From Bacteroidota bacterium (GTDB lineage Bacteria; Bacteroidota; Bacteroidia; Chitinophagales; Chitinophagaceae), in contig JAKAJX010000009.1 of the NCBI GenBank assembly GCA_021824855.1, forward strand, positions 1-15,217: 15,217 nt of DNA. Direction: 5' to 3'. The notes beneath the pieces were generated by a model that saw nothing but the letters and a program-made list of their open reading frames with translations, did no database searches and was not told the DNA's origin. The stretch's first letter is position 1. Each line of letters begins with the position of its first letter. A program made the translations under genes and the position numbers. Positions 6,805-13,731 of this stretch are shown piece by piece.

Positions 6805-9753
6805 TTATATAGCATTAAGAGGGATAAAAAATTTTAAAATAGTTCCATTATTAGCATTTACTTCAATTGCTCCTTTGTGCCTTTTTATTCTAAGCATCAT
6901 GTTCGATAACCCATATCCTTTATATTTCAAACTATCTTGAGAATTTAAATTTACACCTTTACCGTTATCTCTTATTTCAATTTCTAACCAATTATTTACA
7001 ATACCAATTATTAAATTGGCAGTTGTAGCATTAGAATGCTTAAGTATATTGTGCAAAGCTTCTTTTACAGTTAAATAAATATCTCTTCTTTTATCGCCTT
7101 GAATAATAAAGGAAGGAATTATTTCGGGGAAAGATGTAATTAAGTTTATTTCCGAATTCTCGAAAAGGTTATTGGCCATGGGTTGTATATAAGCAATTAA
7201 TTTTTCGAGCGAATCATTTTCTGGATTCATACTCCAAATTACTTCCCGCACTTTTTGAGATAATAATTGAATTGATTTACCAAATTTTTCTAAATCATCA
7301 TTTAATTCAGGACTTTTATTTTTTTTATAAATCATTTCAATTGTTAATCGCATGGCAGAAATGGTAGCCCCAATATCGTCATGAAATTCGGCACTGATTC
7401 TTTGTCGCTCTGCTTGTAAGGCAATTTTCTTTTCGTAAAAAACTTTTCGAGCAGTTAGTTTTGCATGTATAAAATTTCGTATTATAATTATAATTACAAA
7501 TATTATAAAAATGGCAAGCAACATGCTAAACCACAAGCTCTTCCACCAAACTTCATCTATAATAAAGCTATATTGAATTTGTTTATCGCTTAGGTTTTTA
7601 TGGGTTGACGCAATAAAAGTATATTTTCCGGGCTCTAAAGTATTAAACTCAATTGTACGCTGTAAAGCAACAGTAGCATTATTTACAATTTCTACATTAT
7701 CTTTTATTAGTTTATAATATACTTGTAAGGCTTCTTCGTTATAATAAAAAGGTACACCAATTTTAAATTTTATATTTTGCTTTTGATAGGGCAAATGCAA
7801 GTTGTTATCTGTTAATGTATCTTCATTATTAACAACCACATTTAATAAATAAGCATGCGTTATATAGTTTTGCGATTTATTTTTATTTAAATTATGAATT
7901 TTAAAAAACCCTTCTTCGGCAGCTACATAAGCATTCGTATCTAACTCTGCAATATCAAGTATATTCAAATCTTCGTGAAAAGGAATTTTAAATCCAAGCA
8001 ATAGTTTTCCGGTTTCCATATCAAGAATTTGGGCACTTCCATTTCTATATATCCACAAATGATTTTTAATAATATTTATTCTTTCTACATAATTACTTTT
8101 TAAGCCCGACTTTTCGGTTAATAGCGATTGGTAACAAGTATCTTTATTATCTTGTTTAAATAATATTCCATTATTTACCGTACTTATATAAATGATGTTA
8201 TTGTAAATAAGAATCCAGGTTGCATTTAGAATTGGATTCTTTTTTGTTTGAGAATAATATTGAACAACTCTTCCTGTATCGGCAATTTTATAAAGGCCAT
8301 CATTAAAAATAGCATATAAGGTTTTTAATATCGGGTTATATACTACAGAACGGCATCTGTGGCTGCTGATTTTAAAAAAATCTTTTCCTTCTTGTAAACC
8401 AATATCGTTCTCGTTGATATTTTTTTCAGCTAATTGAGTAAATACCGAATAACCTAATTGAGAGGGAATTTTATACAATCCACTCGATGCACCCAAATAA
8501 ATATTTTTTTCGGAAAAGGAAATAGATTTTATGGTAAAAATATTGGTGGCAATACGATGAATTGTTTGATGCGAAACATCCAATATATAAAACCCAAGCG
8601 AAGCACCAATTAAAAAAGTATTATGATCTAAGTAAAAAATATTCTCAATACTTCCGGCTTTTTCGTTTAGCTGTTTAATGAATAAAATCTTATTACATTG
8701 TTTATTGGTTACATAAATTCCACCATTTTCGGTTCCAAAAACCAAATTAGTGCTACTTACCGCTACCCGCCTTACTTCATCAATTGAATCTGTTTTATTA
8801 AATAGTTCTACTTTCTCCCAATTCGAGAAAAATTTAAATTGTATTTTCAACCCTTCACTTAAACTGCAAATCCAAGTATTTCCTTTACTATCTTTTGCCA
8901 CTTTCGAAATATTTGCATTCACTATTTTTCCTCGTCCATTGGTAGTAAAAGATTCTTTTTTGGTGTTAATCCAAGTCATATCTCCATCAAAACTTACACT
9001 ATTTAATAAGCCATTGTAGGCAATTTTATCAACTATTTCAAGCTCATTATTTTTAATTACGGCTTTAATTAATTTATTTTTAAATAGTAACGATGTAAAA
9101 CAAACCGTATCCTTATTGGCAGTAGAAAAAATAATAACGCTTCCATCCGAAGCAAGATGGTTCGTATCATTTTTTATGTGAAGTTCTGTAACTCCATCTT
9201 GCCCATTAAACGTATACCATCCGGTTTTTCCGTGTAAAACAACCGTGTTTTTTAATGCTACTAAAGAACTTGTTTCAAAAGCTTGGGCAGTATGCTGTGT
9301 AAATTGAATATATTTTGCTTGAATATTATTGGTATTACAAATAAACAGTCCATGAGAAGTGGTTGCAACTAACCAATTTTTATACATAGCGGTTCGTGGA
9401 AAAAAAGCCTGCTCGTTTTGAGCACTGTAGGTATCAATTAAATGGATACGTTCATTTTCAATATAAAAAATTTGATTACTAAAATTATGAAACCAAATTC
9501 GGCCTTTATCATCTTCAGATAAATCGGTTATTCCCGATGAATTAGAATTTGCATAAAAAAAATCAGTAAAAGACAATCCATCATATCTCGAAATTCCAAA
9601 CTCGTGCCCTACCCAAATAAATCCTTTTTTATCTACAAGAATATCGTATACTTCTTTTGAAGGTAAGCCTTTAATAATTTTTTCAGATAATAGTTGCGAT
9701 TGCAACGAAGTTATAGTTGCTACTAATAGAATAATTAAAAACAGCTTTTTCAT
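6805..9753 (-). CDS. Two-component sensor histidine kinase with extracytoplasmic beta-propeller
   Basis: 982 residues. Signal peptide about 1-19 (MKKLFLIILLVATITSLQSQ). The periplasmic part (about 20-620) consists of degenerate two-component-regulator propeller repeats, for example DILVDKKGFIWVGHEFGISR (37-56), DLSEDDKGRIWF (67-78), AKDSKGNTWICSLSEGL (276-292) and IYLGASSGLYKI (408-419). A Y_Y_Y-type immunoglobulin-like domain follows (about 645-725). One membrane helix spans about 731-749. The cytoplasmic part has a HisKA_3 dimerisation domain with phospho-accepting H781 in ERQRISAEFHDDIGATI, then HATPase_c with the N box KEALHNILKHS (887-897), G1 DNGKGV (919-924) and G2 GYGLSNM (937-943). 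All catalytic motifs are intact. Unlike the large hybrid regulators of polysaccharide use, it has no receiver or AraC domain; it signals through the separate regulator 2 bases downstream. The ligand is unknown and no SusC/D genes are nearby. Confidence 0.93.
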   Translation of the reverse strand: MKKLFLIILLVATITSLQSQLLSEKIIKGLPSKEVYDILVDKKGFIWVGHEFGISRYDGLSFTDFFYANSNSSGITDLSEDDKGRIWFHNFSNQIFYIENERIHLIDTYSAQNEQAFFPRTAMYKNWLVATTSHGLFICNTNNIQAKYIQFTQHTAQAFETSSLVALKNTVVLHGKTGWYTFNGQDGVTELHIKNDTNHLASDGSVIIFSTANKDTVCFTSLLFKNKLIKAVIKNNELEIVDKIAYNGLLNSVSFDGDMTWINTKKESFTTNGRGKIVNANISKVAKDSKGNTWICSLSEGLKIQFKFFSNWEKVELFNKTDSIDEVRRVAVSSTNLVFGTENGGIYVTNKQCNKILFIKQLNEKAGSIENIFYLDHNTFLIGASLGFYILDVSHQTIHRIATNIFTIKSISFSEKNIYLGASSGLYKIPSQLGYSVFTQLAEKNINENDIGLQEGKDFFKISSHRCRSVVYNPILKTLYAIFNDGLYKIADTGRVVQYYSQTKKNPILNATWILIYNNIIYISTVNNGILFKQDNKDTCYQSLLTEKSGLKSNYVERINIIKNHLWIYRNGSAQILDMETGKLLLGFKIPFHEDLNILDIAELDTNAYVAAEEGFFKIHNLNKNKSQNYITHAYLLNVVVNNEDTLTDNNLHLPYQKQNIKFKIGVPFYYNEEALQVYYKLIKDNVEIVNNATVALQRTIEFNTLEPGKYTFIASTHKNLSDKQIQYSFIIDEVWWKSLWFSMLLAIFIIFVIIIIIRNFIHAKLTARKVFYEKKIALQAERQRISAEFHDDIGATISAMRLTIEMIYKKNKSPELNDDLEKFGKSIQLLSQKVREVIWSMNPENDSLEKLIAYIQPMANNLFENSEINLITSFPEIIPSFIIQGDKRRDIYLTVKEALHNILKHSNATTANLIIGIVNNWLEIEIRDNGKGVNLNSQDSLKYKGYGLSNMMLRIKRHKGAIEVNANNGTILKFFIPLNAI

Positions 9754-9799
9754 TATCCATGAAATTAGTAATTGCGTTGGAATTTAGTATTAATTGTAT

Positions 9800-9827
9800 A
9801 AAAAAAGCTGTTGTTTTAAACAACAGC
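9800..9827 (-). terminator. Rho-independent terminator after the korA-like gene
   Basis: On the minus strand GCTGTTG (9827-9821) and CAACAGC (9813-9807) pair around a TTTAAAA loop, which can itself pair further, and are followed directly by seven Ts (9806-9800). It lies about 50 bases past the stop of the oxidoreductase gene and 47 bases ahead of the kinase ATG, so it separates the two transcription units and the kinase must have its own promoter in 9754-9800. I find no good TAnnTTTG match there. Confidence 0.88.
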
Positions 9828-9878
9828 CTCTTATTCTTATGATTTCTGTTTAATAGTATTTCCTATTTAAACAATTGC

Positions 9879-11729
9879 TTACAGTAACTTTTTAATTTCA
9901 TCAATTAATTCGCCTTTGGTAATGGGTACACCCATCATTTTATTGTACGCTTTGGCATCAACCAAAAACTCGTCGCGAATAATTTTAATTAATTGTCCAT
10001 TATTAATTTCAGGAATTAATACGTGTTCAAAATTGCTAATAACGGCTCCTAAATTTTTAGGGAACGGACGTAAATAGCGAATATGAGCATGACTAACAGC
10101 GTATCCATCGCTTTGCAATTCTAATACTGCACTTTTAATGGCACCATAAGTACTACCCCAACCCAAAACCAATACTTTTCCTTTTTCGGAACCACTATCT
10201 AAAGTTTGTAATGGAATATAATCGGCAATTTTATCAACTTTTGCTTGACGCGTTTTAATCATTAATTGATGATTATCGGCATCATAACTTACTGCACCGG
10301 TTAAGTTTTGTTTTTCTAATCCACCAATTCTATGCTCAAAACCCGGTGTGCCCGGAATTGCCCAAGGGCGAACTAATTTTTCATCTCTTTTGTATGGAAG
10401 AAATGTATCTTCTCCTTCCGATAAAGCAGTTTTAAAAGTTACTTCTATTGGTTGTAAATCTTTTGAGGAAGGGAATTTCCATGGCTCAGAGCCATTGGCA
10501 ATATATCCGTCGCTAAGTAAAATCACCGGAGTCATGTGATTTAAAGCAATTCTACATGCTTCATAAGCCACATCAAAACAATCGCTTGGGCTATGAGAGG
10601 AAATGATAGGAATAGGAGCTTCTCCATTTCTGCCATAATAAGCTTGCAACAAATCGCTCTGCTCGGTTTTAGTTGGTAATCCGGTTGAAGGACCACCACG
10701 CTGAATATTTACAATAATTAAAGGAATTTCTAACATCATTGCCAAGCCCATAGCTTCGGTTTTTAAAGCCATTCCCGGACCCGAAGTAGTAGTTACACCA
10801 ATTAATCCACCGTAACTGGCACCAATGGCCGATGCAATTCCGGCAATTTCATCTTCGGCCTGAAAAGTTTTTACACCAAATGCTTTGTACTTGCTTAAAT
10901 CTTGCAAAATATCGGTAGCCGGTGTAATAGGATATGATCCCAAAAATAATTTCAACCCACTTTTTTCCGAAGCAGCCACCAAACCCATGGCCAATGCCTG
11001 ATTACCCATAATACTCCGATATAGACCTGCAGGCAATTTTGCTTTTTCTACTTTGTACCTTGTAGTAAAAGTTTCAATAGTATCGCCATAATTATATCCG
11101 GCTTGTAATACTTTAATATTGCTTTGCAGAATAATTTCTTTTTTGCCGAATTTTTCGGTTAAAAATTCGATAGTGCTTTCTAAATCGCGATTGTACATCC
11201 AATAAATAAAACCAAGCACAAACATATTTTTAGCACGGTCTCTTTCTTTAACACCTAAAGTGGTAAATTCTTTCAGTGCTTCACGTGTTAATTTGGTAAC
11301 ATCTATTTTAATTACTTCATACGAATCAATACTACCATCTTCTAAAGGGTTAACACCATCGGTATAACCGGCTAAACGAAGGTTTTTAGAGTCGAATCCG
11401 TCAATGTTAACAATAATTTTTGCATCTTTTTTTAAACTCTTCAGATTTGCTTTTAGTGCTGCTGCATTCATAGCAACTAATACATCGCACTGATCTCCGG
11501 GAGTAAATACTTTATTAGATGAAAAATGAATTTGGTAACCGCTTACCCCTGCCAATGTTCCTTGCGGAGCTCTAATTTCGGCAGGAAAATCAGGAAAAGT
11601 AGCTAAATCTATTCCTAATAAGGCTGTGTTGTTGGTAAATTGGGTTCCTGTTAACTGCATTCCATCGCCGCTATCGCCGGCAAACTTGATAACTACATTT
11701 TGTAGAACTTGTTCTTTAACACTACTCAT
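9879..11729 (-). CDS. korA: 2-oxoacid:acceptor (ferredoxin) oxidoreductase, fused gamma-alpha subunit
   Basis: 616 residues of the 2-oxoacid:acceptor oxidoreductase alpha-subunit family (TIGR03710 type). These cytoplasmic enzymes oxidise 2-oxoglutarate, pyruvate or related acids to acyl-CoA and reduce ferredoxin. The N-terminal gamma domain (about 11-200) has IKFAGDSGDGMQLTGTQF and FPDFPAEIRAPQGTLAGVSG. The alpha pyrimidine-binding-like domain from about 228 has SYPITPATDI (255-264, with the substrate-loop motif YPITP), TTTSGPGM (303-310) and QRGGPSTGLPTK (333-344). The C-terminal domain II (about 500-616) has VLVLGWGSTYGAIKSAVLEL and RYLRPFPKNL. Substrate cannot be fixed from sequence. The beta subunit, which holds thiamine diphosphate and the Fe-S cluster, is usually next door but is absent: a strong terminator follows and the upstream gene is divergent. 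It must be supplied from elsewhere for activity. Confidence 0.93.
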   Translation of the reverse strand: MSSVKEQVLQNVVIKFAGDSGDGMQLTGTQFTNNTALLGIDLATFPDFPAEIRAPQGTLAGVSGYQIHFSSNKVFTPGDQCDVLVAMNAAALKANLKSLKKDAKIIVNIDGFDSKNLRLAGYTDGVNPLEDGSIDSYEVIKIDVTKLTREALKEFTTLGVKERDRAKNMFVLGFIYWMYNRDLESTIEFLTEKFGKKEIILQSNIKVLQAGYNYGDTIETFTTRYKVEKAKLPAGLYRSIMGNQALAMGLVAASEKSGLKLFLGSYPITPATDILQDLSKYKAFGVKTFQAEDEIAGIASAIGASYGGLIGVTTTSGPGMALKTEAMGLAMMLEIPLIIVNIQRGGPSTGLPTKTEQSDLLQAYYGRNGEAPIPIISSHSPSDCFDVAYEACRIALNHMTPVILLSDGYIANGSEPWKFPSSKDLQPIEVTFKTALSEGEDTFLPYKRDEKLVRPWAIPGTPGFEHRIGGLEKQNLTGAVSYDADNHQLMIKTRQAKVDKIADYIPLQTLDSGSEKGKVLVLGWGSTYGAIKSAVLELQSDGYAVSHAHIRYLRPFPKNLGAVISNFEHVLIPEINNGQLIKIIRDEFLVDAKAYNKMMGVPITKGELIDEIKKLL

Positions 11730-11757
11730 GACAAGAAATTAATAAAAATTTGATGCA

Positions 11758-11788
11758 CGAAGGTAAGGATAGGATACATTGGTTGAAA
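11758..11788 (-). promoter_or_regulatory. Candidate promoter of the korA-like gene
   Basis: Minus-strand TTTC (11788-11785), 19 bases, then TACCTTCG (11765-11758). Each half has one mismatch to TTTG / TAnnTTTG and the spacing is right. The start would fall near 11751, about 22 bases ahead of the ATG at 11729. Pattern evidence only. Confidence 0.42.
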
Positions 11789-11852
11789 CAACTCTTTTAT
11801 TTTTTTAGCAATTAATTGTGTTGAATATTAGTATTGGCAATTAACTTGCATA

Positions 11853-11870
11853 CATCTTTTTTTAAAGATG
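11853..11870. repeat. Inverted repeat in the divergent intergenic region
   Basis: CATCTTT and AAAGATG form a 7-base inverted repeat with a 4-base T loop, 12 bases ahead of the deacetylase ATG. It lies in the 152-base gap between two divergent genes, so it could be an operator or a leader hairpin. In AT-rich DNA it could also be chance. Confidence 0.35.
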
Positions 11871-11881
11871 ATTGATTTACG

Positions 11882-12739
11882 ATGATGATTAAACCACAAA
11901 AAATGTATTTTATTTTTATACTACTTAGCTTTTATAGCCATTATTGTGTGGGTTGTTCTAACGTAGCTGAAACTAAATACCCTATACATAAAGATTCAAA
12001 TGTTGTAAACACAGCTTCCGATACTGCCAATAAATTTGAATGGCACCCAATACAATACGATTCTTCCAAAAAATATATTTATTTAACTTTTGATGATGGA
12101 CCTCAAAACGGAACTGTACCCGTTTATAATTTATGCAAACAATTGGGCGTAAAAGCTACTTTTTTTATGGTTGGGTTGCATACACAAAAAAAATCTGATG
12201 GTAAAGAAATTGTAGCAACTATTAGAGAAAGTTATCCGCAAATTTTATTGGCCAATCACAGCTATTCGCATGCTTACGATAAATACAAATACTTTTATTT
12301 ACATCCACATCAATCGCAAACCGATTTTTATAACAACCAACAACTCTTGCATGTTCCATTTAAAATAATTCGTTTGCCCGGCAATAGTGCCTGGGTAAGA
12401 AAAAATGAAATAAAAGCATCTAAATTAGTTAAACCCGTTACTGTTTTATTAGATAGTGCCGGATATAATGTAATTGGATGGGATATTGAGTGGAACTTTA
12501 ATCATAAAACAGCCAATCCTATTCAAAGTGCAGCTAAAATGGCGGCATTGTTAGATAGTGCATTGGCAAGAAATAATACGCATACAAAAAATCATATTGT
12601 ACTATTAAGCCACGATAGAATGTTTAGGCATCAGAACTTTACCGATAGTTTGGCAAAATTTATTACACTATTAAAACAAAATAATAATTACATCTTCGAA
12701 ACAATTGATCACTATCCACAACTAAAAAAACCGGAATAA
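11882..12739 (+). CDS. Secreted polysaccharide deacetylase (NodB fold), probable lipoprotein
   Basis: 285 residues, carbohydrate esterase family 4 type, expected to remove acetyl groups from a cell-surface or environmental polysaccharide in the envelope. The N-terminus (about 1-24) is a signal sequence ending in CVGC, so C25 may be lipidated; the C at -3 is atypical for a lipobox and the alternative is ordinary signal-peptidase cleavage. NodB motifs: TFDDGP (69-74, catalytic D71 and metal-ligand D72), HSYSH (126-130, metal-binding H126 and H130), RLPG (164-167, motif 3), GWDIEWNF (199-206) and LLSHD (241-245, catalytic H244). All core residues are present. The start is ATG 11882, or the adjacent ATG 11885; a later M8 would still leave most of the hydrophobic segment. 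It is divergent from the korA-like gene and 60 bases ahead of the Bax inhibitor-1 gene. The substrate (peptidoglycan, chitin-like or capsule) is not determinable. Confidence 0.9.
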   Translation: MMIKPQKMYFIFILLSFYSHYCVGCSNVAETKYPIHKDSNVVNTASDTANKFEWHPIQYDSSKKYIYLTFDDGPQNGTVPVYNLCKQLGVKATFFMVGLHTQKKSDGKEIVATIRESYPQILLANHSYSHAYDKYKYFYLHPHQSQTDFYNNQQLLHVPFKIIRLPGNSAWVRKNEIKASKLVKPVTVLLDSAGYNVIGWDIEWNFNHKTANPIQSAAKMAALLDSALARNNTHTKNHIVLLSHDRMFRHQNFTDSLAKFITLLKQNNNYIFETIDHYPQLKKPE

Positions 12740-12755
12740 TTTTTTAACTATTTTC

Positions 12756-12778
12756 AATAAGGATATCTTATTATTTTT
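12756..12778 (+). terminator. Weak terminator-like hairpin between deacetylase and Bax inhibitor-1 genes
   Basis: AATAAG (12756-12761) pairs with CTTATT (12767-12772) around a 5-base loop, followed by A and five Ts (12774-12778). The stem is almost all A-T, so termination would be weak. The same stretch holds TATTTTTA (12772-12779), one mismatch from a -7 box for the next gene, so a promoter reading is possible too. Confidence 0.3.
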
Positions 12779-12799
12779 ACAACCTAAAATTTCATATTT

Positions 12800-13570
12800 A
12801 TGGCACTTTTTGAATCTGGTAATCCAACTCTTTCCGAAAAAATATTCAACGTAGCTGCTGCTCGAAATGCAAGTCTGCAAGGCGTAATGAGTGTACGCGG
12901 TGCTATTAATAAATTCGGATTTTTACTATTAATGGTTTTTGGTGCTGCAGCATATAACTGGCACTTATACGAAACCTTTAACCAATCTACCATGAACATA
13001 TTAATGATGGTAGGCATTTTTGGCGGAATGATTTGTGCATTTGCTATTACTTTTAAACCTACTTGGGCTTCATCTATTGCACCGCTGTATGCTTTATTAG
13101 AAGGTTTGTTTATTGGCGGTATTTCGGCAATACTAAATGATGCTTTTAAAGAAAAATATCCGGGCTTAATTATGCAAGCCGTTGGTTTAACTTTTGGCGT
13201 TGCATTCGCTATGTTTTTACTATATAATTTTCGTATAATTAAACCTACACAAAAGTTTAAAAGTATTTTATTAACTGCCACTTTAGGTATTGGCATATTT
13301 TATTTAATTACAATTATATTAAGTTGGTTTCATGTTAGTCTTCCTTTTATGTACGATGGAAGCACTTTAGGAATTGGTATTAGTTTAGTAATTGTTGCAG
13401 TAGCAGCTTTAAACTTAATTTTAGATTTTGAGATGATTGAACAAGGTGCCGAAATGGGTGCTCCAAAATTTATGGAATGGTATGGAGCTTTTGCCTTATT
13501 GGTTACTTTAGTATGGTTATATATTGAAATTGTAAAACTTTTAAGTCGTTTTGCAAGTAATAGAAATTAA
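12800..13570 (+). CDS. Bax inhibitor-1/YccA family membrane protein
   Basis: 256-residue inner-membrane protein of the Bax inhibitor-1 superfamily (bacterial Bax1-I type). Eukaryotic and Bacillus (YetJ) relatives are calcium-leak channels; function in Bacteroidota is not established. Seven hydrophobic segments are visible at about 38-54, 66-85, 90-110, 121-143, 155-175, 179-209 and 221-247. The cytoplasmic N-terminus has SEKIFNVAAARNASLQGVMS. The late segment LILDFEMIEQGAEMGAPKFMEWYGAF (206-222, with D209 and the acidic pair E211/E214) is typical of this bacterial branch. Followed 24 bases later by a strong terminator, so it ends its transcript. The start ATG at 12800 gives the expected N-terminus. 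Confidence 0.92.
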   Translation: MALFESGNPTLSEKIFNVAAARNASLQGVMSVRGAINKFGFLLLMVFGAAAYNWHLYETFNQSTMNILMMVGIFGGMICAFAITFKPTWASSIAPLYALLEGLFIGGISAILNDAFKEKYPGLIMQAVGLTFGVAFAMFLLYNFRIIKPTQKFKSILLTATLGIGIFYLITIILSWFHVSLPFMYDGSTLGIGISLVIVAVAALNLILDFEMIEQGAEMGAPKFMEWYGAFALLVTLVWLYIEIVKLLSRFASNRN

Positions 13571-13594
13571 TATAATTGTCAACAAAATAATTCT

Positions 13595-13628
13595 AAAAAA
13601 TGCCGCATGTATTTGCGGCATTTTTTTT
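13595..13628 (+). terminator. Rho-independent terminator after the Bax inhibitor-1 gene
   Basis: TGCCGCA (13601-13607) and TGCGGCA (13614-13620) form a GC-rich stem with a 6-base loop, flanked by six As before and eight Ts after (13621-13628). The A and T tracts extend the pairing, so it can also work on the minus strand. It ends the transcript 25-58 bases after the stop of the upstream gene. Confidence 0.92.
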
Positions 13629-13637
13629 ATGCTATTA

Positions 13638-13656
13638 CCTACTTTAAAAAAGTAGG
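13638..13656. repeat. Inverted repeat upstream of the E1 dehydrogenase gene
   Basis: CCTACTTT (13638-13645) and AAAGTAGG (13649-13656) form a perfect 8-base inverted repeat with a 3-base A spacer. It lies just past the Bax inhibitor-1 terminator and 76 bases ahead of the next ATG. No T-tract follows on the plus strand. It could be an operator or leader hairpin of the dehydrogenase gene; function unknown. No convincing TAnnTTTG box is seen in 13657-13731. Confidence 0.4.
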
Positions 13657-13731
13657 CTTAAACTGCGTTAATAAATCCATTTTTACAGCCAAGCTAATAC
13701 ATGTAACTTGCTTAATTCAATTACTTGAAGT

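Noticed and set aside
12784..13296. 170-codon minus-strand open frame
   Set aside because: Fully antisense to the Bax inhibitor-1 gene, which is clearly real by its membrane segments and C-terminal motif; the antisense product resembles no family.
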